A stretch of 44,582 nt of DNA from contig JABMPE010000403.1 in NCBI GenBank assembly GCA_013203845.1, positions 1-44,582 on the forward strand. The letters are read 5' to 3'. The notes beneath the pieces were generated by a model. It was not told where the DNA came from. It did no database searches and was given only the letters and a program-made list of their open reading frames with translations. This document shows positions 39,600 through 44,582 of this stretch, piece after piece (the stretch's first letter is position 1; the number at the start of each line of letters is the position of its first letter). The stretch is from Rhodopirellula sp. (lineage in GTDB: Bacteria > Planctomycetota > Planctomycetia > Planctomycetales > Planctomycetaceae). The translations under genes and the position numbers were made by a program.

Positions 39600-42395
39600 T
39601 TACTTCTTGAACTCGCCCGCGTCGTAACGACGCCAGAACTCGGCGGGAGTAATCATTGGATGACCTGCTGTTACCAGCTTCTTGAGGTTCTGCATGCCTC
39701 TCAAAACATCGAGACCACGGTTGATCTTCTTCGCTTCGAACCGAAGCTCAATCAGCGGCATATCCGCCAAAGGGCTGAGATCCGTCACGGCAGTTGCTTG
39801 GATATTCAAAAACGTCAGCGGCATGCCCCGGAGCGGCTCGAGATTGGCGACCTTGCCACACCGATAGAGGCTGAGCGAGGTGCAAGGCATGCCGTGGAGC
39901 GGCTCAAGATTCTCGATCTGGGGAGACGTAGAAAATGCCAACGTCTCGCAAGGCATCCCTAGCAGCGGTTCCAGGCTGGAGCCTGCAAAACTCACCAAAT
40001 CGAGCCGGGTACAGGGAGCGCCGCGTAGTGGCTCCAGATCGCGAATCGATGGGCTGGTAGCTCTAAACGATTCAAGGGGCAATCCGCGAAGCGGTCCCAG
40101 ATCAGCCAGAGGACACCCGTAAGCATCGAGTATTCTCAGTGGCATCCCCTCCAGCGGTCCGAGATCGCCGACGGGCGTGGAGGTGATGTTGAGTTCTTCG
40201 AGCGGCATGCCTCGCAGCGGCTCCAGATCACTGAGCTGCGGACATTCGTAGCAAATGAAGTTCTTGAGCGGCATACCCTTGAGCGGCTCCAGGTTTTTAA
40301 GAACAGCATTTCGCTCAGCATACAGTGTTGTTAAGGGCATACCCCGCAGCGGTTCGAGATCGGTGAGCATCTCGCTGCCGCCAATCTTCAGGATGTCGAG
40401 TTTCATACTGGTGATCGGTTTAAGGTCGATCAGATTCTTCATTCCTAAATTCAGCTCAAGTTGACCGTCGTTCGTAAGAGTAACGCTGTGACGGGGCCAG
40501 ACTGTTTTGACCTGCTTGTCGTACAGTGCTCGCAGCGGTTCACGAGCCTCGCGTAACTTCGGTGCGTCGTTCAGCAGACGTGTCGTCAGATTAAACAGCC
40601 GGTGACGAGTGAGTATCTCTGCGATGGCGAACATCACGACCAGGTCGTCGGTCCTGTTTCTGGAGGCCAGCTTGTGCAGTGCAGCGGCGTCGCGATCCTC
40701 GGGATGATGGAATATGTAGATGGCCAGCTCCTCTGCGGCCTCGCGCCAGCGTCGTTCCGCCAGATAAATATGTGCCAGCAGCAGGCGGGCTTCGACATTT
40801 TTGGGATCGTAACTTCGCACGAGCGCGATCTGTGTCAGGGCTTCGGAAACGGCTCCATCGTTCGCCAGTTGTCGTGCCGCCAGCAGCGTGCCGGGAATCG
40901 ACTTGAGCATCGCGTCGGTCTTCGCCTGCTGCTCTTTCAGATAGTTGTTGTGGCTTGACTCCGCCTTCTGCTGCGCCTTTTCAGCCCGCACTCGGGCGGC
41001 GTTGTTGACATTAAACGCCACCGCCAGCACGACACTGAGGACAAGCAGTCCCGCTCCGGCTGCCGCGCTGAAACCTTTGTTGCGTTTTGCAAACTTGACG
41101 ACCGCTTCCCAGGGCTTGTCGTCTTTGGCGCTGACCGAACGCCCGTCCTGAAAACGCTCGATGTCACGTCGCAACGCTTCACAGGTTAAATAACGTTGCT
41201 CGGGCTGCGTCGCGAGCGCCTTCATCGCCACGGCAGCCAATTCTCGGGGAATCCAGCCTTGCCGGAATCGTTGAGGTGTCCTTTTCTCGGGCGGCATGAT
41301 TTCACCGCTGGTCACTCGCCGCAGCACCGCCACATGCCCGCCGCCTTTCTCAATGGGTGGCTGCAGGGTCAACAGTTCGTAAAGAATCGCCCCCAGCGAA
41401 TAGAGATCGCTTCGCTGGTCAAGCATCAGCACGTCACCGCGAGCCTGTTCGGGCGACATGTAGGCCGGCGTTCCCATGATTGAACCGTCCTGCGTCAGCT
41501 CATCCGACTCGCGTATCGTCTCAACCTTCACAGCACCACCGCCAGAGGTGGTGCTGTCTGCTTCCCCAGCCAGACTCGCGAAAAAGGCTTCAGGAGTCGC
41601 AGTGGCCTCACCCGGAGCGCGGGCCGGTTGAACTTGACTCATCACTTTCGCCAGGCCCCAGTCCATCACGTAAACTTCGCCGAAGTCGCCGACCATGATA
41701 TTGGCCGGTTTGAGATCCCGATGGATCACTCCGCGCGAGTGAGCGTAGGCCATTGCATGGCAGACATTCACAAAGATGTTGAGCAGCCGGCTCAATGGCC
41801 AGACCCTCTCGGCCATCGCGGGCTGATCGCGGAGTTCCTTAATGATCTGACCCAGGCTGCGACCATGTACCATCTTCATGGCGAAGAAAAGCCGCTTCTC
41901 GTCATCCAGCCCGAGTTCGTGAATGGGCACGATGTTGGGATGTTCAAGCTGTCCAGTGATCTGAGCCTCTTCGACGAAGCGAGCCTTTCTGTCGTGGTCA
42001 CTTTCGTCGAGCATGTACTTGACGGCGACTTCGCGGCGAATGTCGCAATCAACAGCTCGCACAACGGCACCCATGCCTCCGCGGGCAATTTCATTTTCAA
42101 TCACATAACGGCTGCCCTGACGCGACTGTCCGGCCAGAAGGTTGGCCGACGACGAGTGCTCTGCTGCTGAGCCGCTCTTCGGCGTAACGATCGTCTCGCC
42201 CAGGTCCACCCCGCCCTGTTGCTGACCGCTCAACGATTCATCGGAAGGGCCAGTCGTCGGAGGCAGCTCGGTCGGTCGATCGATTTGCGGCACCGTGACG
42301 GGTTGCTTGCAGGTCTGGCATTCGCCGCTACGACCTGCGAGTTCATCATTGACTTCATACTTCATACCGCAGTGGCTACAGACAAATGCAATCAT
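39600..42395 (-). CDS. Zn-ribbon + Ser/Thr protein kinase with C-terminal LRR-like 'LEPLRGMPL' repeats
   Basis: ORF 39600..42434, likely start MIAFVCSHCGMKYEVND at 42395; kinase HRDLKPANIMVGDFGEVYVMDWGLAK, GTPAYMSPEQARGD; about ten ~21-23 aa repeats; C-terminal TPAEFWRRYDAGEFKK. Confidence 0.93.
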   Translation of the reverse strand: MIAFVCSHCGMKYEVNDELAGRSGECQTCKQPVTVPQIDRPTELPPTTGPSDESLSGQQQGGVDLGETIVTPKSGSAAEHSSSANLLAGQSRQGSRYVIENEIARGGMGAVVRAVDCDIRREVAVKYMLDESDHDRKARFVEEAQITGQLEHPNIVPIHELGLDDEKRLFFAMKMVHGRSLGQIIKELRDQPAMAERVWPLSRLLNIFVNVCHAMAYAHSRGVIHRDLKPANIMVGDFGEVYVMDWGLAKVMSQVQPARAPGEATATPEAFFASLAGEADSTTSGGGAVKVETIRESDELTQDGSIMGTPAYMSPEQARGDVLMLDQRSDLYSLGAILYELLTLQPPIEKGGGHVAVLRRVTSGEIMPPEKRTPQRFRQGWIPRELAAVAMKALATQPEQRYLTCEALRRDIERFQDGRSVSAKDDKPWEAVVKFAKRNKGFSAAAGAGLLVLSVVLAVAFNVNNAARVRAEKAQQKAESSHNNYLKEQQAKTDAMLKSIPGTLLAARQLANDGAVSEALTQIALVRSYDPKNVEARLLLAHIYLAERRWREAAEELAIYIFHHPEDRDAAALHKLASRNRTDDLVVMFAIAEILTRHRLFNLTTRLLNDAPKLREAREPLRALYDKQVKTVWPRHSVTLTNDGQLELNLGMKNLIDLKPITSMKLDILKIGGSEMLTDLEPLRGMPLTTLYAERNAVLKNLEPLKGMPLKNFICYECPQLSDLEPLRGMPLEELNITSTPVGDLGPLEGMPLRILDAYGCPLADLGPLRGLPLESFRATSPSIRDLEPLRGAPCTRLDLVSFAGSSLEPLLGMPCETLAFSTSPQIENLEPLHGMPCTSLSLYRCGKVANLEPLRGMPLTFLNIQATAVTDLSPLADMPLIELRFEAKKINRGLDVLRGMQNLKKLVTAGHPMITPAEFWRRYDAGEFKK

Positions 42396-43059
42396 CACGC
42401 CCTCACAGAAATTGATTCCACCTGCTGGTGACACCCTCAGCCTGCACGAAGCTGAATCGATAATATTGTTGCAGCCTGAATTTCATCCACTGGCCCGTCT
42501 TACCGGTCACTCGCTCCGGGCGCAGTGGAAGTCTTGATTTCTCAAAATACTGTTCGCCAGTCGGTGCGGAAGAGTATTCGCAATCCTGCCATCGGAAAAC
42601 CGACGTTTCCACTCATTACTGCAAACGACGATGTCTTGCGAAATTTCGGGAATCTGATTGACAAGTTCCTGCATCACTTCCGGATGTTGAGCAAGTAGAA
42701 ACAGCGGTCAGCGTCATGACTGCACAGCAGGTCCGTTTCCGCATAGCCAGAGCGTATCTTTCGTTCGCCGGTTCTGTGGAATGTTCCAGTGGTTGCTGAC
42801 GAGCAGGTGGTGACCCGGTTCTGCGATGACGATTCAGGACACTGGCCAGGATGCCGCAGCAGCAGTTTCGGCCTGATGAATCAGAGACGTGGCGTCGTTA
42901 TCAGTGGTCGCTGGCCATGATTGTCGTTGGCAGGCAGGGGTCGCTAGCATATCGGGTTCCCTGCTTTCAGGGTTCGACCTGCATGTCCCTCCACTGATAA
43001 ATCCGGCGAAACTCCGCTGCCGCGATTTCATACTCGATACACACAGGAAGGTTGTTGCG

Positions 43060-44582
43060 ATGAAGAGGCTGCTGGCTCGATCGGTGATACTGAGTGTCGC
43101 TCTGACGGCGATGGTGGTTCATGAGGTGGCTTCTTCAGTCGACGCGGCTGAAGTAATCCAGCTGAAGAAAGGCGACAACGTCGTCTTCATCGGGGGATCG
43201 CTGGCTGAACGCGAGCAATACTTCGGTCACATCGAAGCGCAGATTCAGGCGTTGCATCCGCAGCTGAATATCTCGGTCCGTAATCAGGGTTTCACCGCCG
43301 ACGAAGTTCGGTTCCGACCGCGGTCGCTGGACTTCGGCGAGCCGGACAAGCACCTGACTCTGGCACGAGCGGATGTGATCTTTGCATTCTTTGGATTTGC
43401 GGAATCGTTCAACGGTGAGGCTGGCCTGGCGGCATTCGAACAGGAATTGCGGGACTTTCTTGCGCACACCGCAACGCAGAATTACTCGGGCAACGGTGCG
43501 CCGCGCGTCGTTCTCTTTTCACCCATCGCTCACGAAGATCTGAAGAACACCAACCTGCCGGACGGCTCGGCATCGAACCCGAACATCGAGCTTTACACAA
43601 AGACGATGAACAAGGTCGCCGCGGAAACGAAGACGCCGTTTGTCGATCTGTTTGCTCTGAGCCTGGAACTCTACGCCGCCAACAGGAAGCCGCTGACGTT
43701 TAACGGAATTCATCTCAGCGGAGACGGCTACAAAGTCCTGGCCCCGGCATTCGCCACAGCCGTATTTGGAAGGTCGGCGTCAGTGTCGGCAATCACTCCC
43801 GAAATGACAGCAGAAATCGCCGAGAAAGACTTTCAATACTTTCATCGCTACCGGGCCGTGAATGGTTTCTACATTTACGGGGGCCGTTCAGAGCGAGACA
43901 ACGGCAATCCGCCGTTCACCGATAAGTACGTGCTCGAAAACGAGCGAGGCAAGCTCGACGAAATGTGCGAGGTTGTCGACCAGCGAATCTGGGCCGCCGC
44001 ACAGGGCAAACCAATGTCCGGGCCGGTTGACTACAGCGGAACGCGTCAGCTTTATGACGTTCCGACCAACTTCAAAGAGCCAGTCAATATTCTGCCGCCT
44101 GAAGAGGCCATCAAAAAATTCTCCGTCGCGGACGGCTACGAAATCAACCTGTTTGCTTCCGAAGTGGAGTTTCCGGATCTCGAAAATCCAGTCAACTTTA
44201 CGTTCGACGCGAAGGGCCGGCTGTGGGTCGCGACGATGCCGAGCTACCCTCAGTATCAGCCGCCACACAAGCCAAACGACAAACTGCTGATTTTTGAAGA
44301 CACCGACGGCGACGGCAAAGCGGACACTCAGAAAGTTTTTGCAGATGGCCTGCATCTTCCAACCGGATTCGAAGTCGGTGATCACGGAGCGTACGTTGCG
44401 CAGGAACCAAACCTCGTCCACCTGATCGACAACGATGGTGACGACAAAGCGGACGAACGGAATATCGTGATGGGCGGTTTCGATTCCGGCGATAGCCACC
44501 ACGCCATCGGAGCGTTCGTCTGGGGTCCGGGCGGCGGCGTCTATATGCACGAAGGAACGTTCCACATTACTCAGGTGGAAAC
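43060..44582 (+). CDS. SGNH-hydrolase-like N-terminus + PVC-type membrane-bound dehydrogenase/heme-binding propeller (partial, runs off window end)
   Basis: ATG at 43060 with AGGAAGG upstream; MKRLLARSVILSVALTAMVVHEVASSVDAAEVIQLKKGDNVVFIGGSLAEREQYFGHIEAQI…FNGIHLSGDGYKVLA…FSVADGYEINLFASEVEFPDLENPVNFTFDAKGRLWVATMPSYPQYQP; open to window edge. Confidence 0.88.
   Translation, partial: MKRLLARSVILSVALTAMVVHEVASSVDAAEVIQLKKGDNVVFIGGSLAEREQYFGHIEAQIQALHPQLNISVRNQGFTADEVRFRPRSLDFGEPDKHLTLARADVIFAFFGFAESFNGEAGLAAFEQELRDFLAHTATQNYSGNGAPRVVLFSPIAHEDLKNTNLPDGSASNPNIELYTKTMNKVAAETKTPFVDLFALSLELYAANRKPLTFNGIHLSGDGYKVLAPAFATAVFGRSASVSAITPEMTAEIAEKDFQYFHRYRAVNGFYIYGGRSERDNGNPPFTDKYVLENERGKLDEMCEVVDQRIWAAAQGKPMSGPVDYSGTRQLYDVPTNFKEPVNILPPEEAIKKFSVADGYEINLFASEVEFPDLENPVNFTFDAKGRLWVATMPSYPQYQPPHKPNDKLLIFEDTDGDGKADTQKVFADGLHLPTGFEVGDHGAYVAQEPNLVHLIDNDGDDKADERNIVMGGFDSGDSHHAIGAFVWGPGGGVYMHEGTFHITQVE

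Noticed and set aside
39690-40380. Regular ~63-69 nt direct repeats that could suggest a CRISPR or satellite
   Set aside because: They are in frame and encode the LRR-like 'LEPLRGMPL' units of the kinase; there are no unique spacers.

Overview
This 44.6 kb bacterial window has a planctomycete-type gene complement: two DUF1592/DUF1552-DUF1553/DUF1501 'PSD1' cytochrome pairs, a Zn-ribbon/Ser-Thr kinase with LRR-like repeats, a PQQ-like propeller, and a PVC-type membrane-bound dehydrogenase. No rRNA, tRNA, CRISPR array or obvious transposon was recognised. The best find is an ArsC/Spx-like thioredoxin-fold gene (2685-3029). Its catalytic CxxC first cysteine is encoded by an in-frame TGA (…HRPG-U-TSCKK…), with a good Shine-Dalgarno, an otherwise intact frame and a bSECIS-like hairpin 23 nt downstream. 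It is a strong selenoprotein candidate that the supplied ORF track truncates to a C-terminal 62-aa ORF. Second is a minus-strand amidoligase cluster (C39-like peptidase, RLAN/RimK-type ATP-grasp, GCS2 ligase, N-formylglutamate amidohydrolase). Its ATP-grasp gene carries two separate lesions, an in-frame TAA and a 1-nt frameshift. Other notable items are a RimK ligase with a C-terminal TrkA-C/RCK_C-like domain, and a translationally coupled hexaheme cytochrome / putative outer-membrane beta-barrel pair. All assignments come from reading the translations and sequence by eye; no searches were run.
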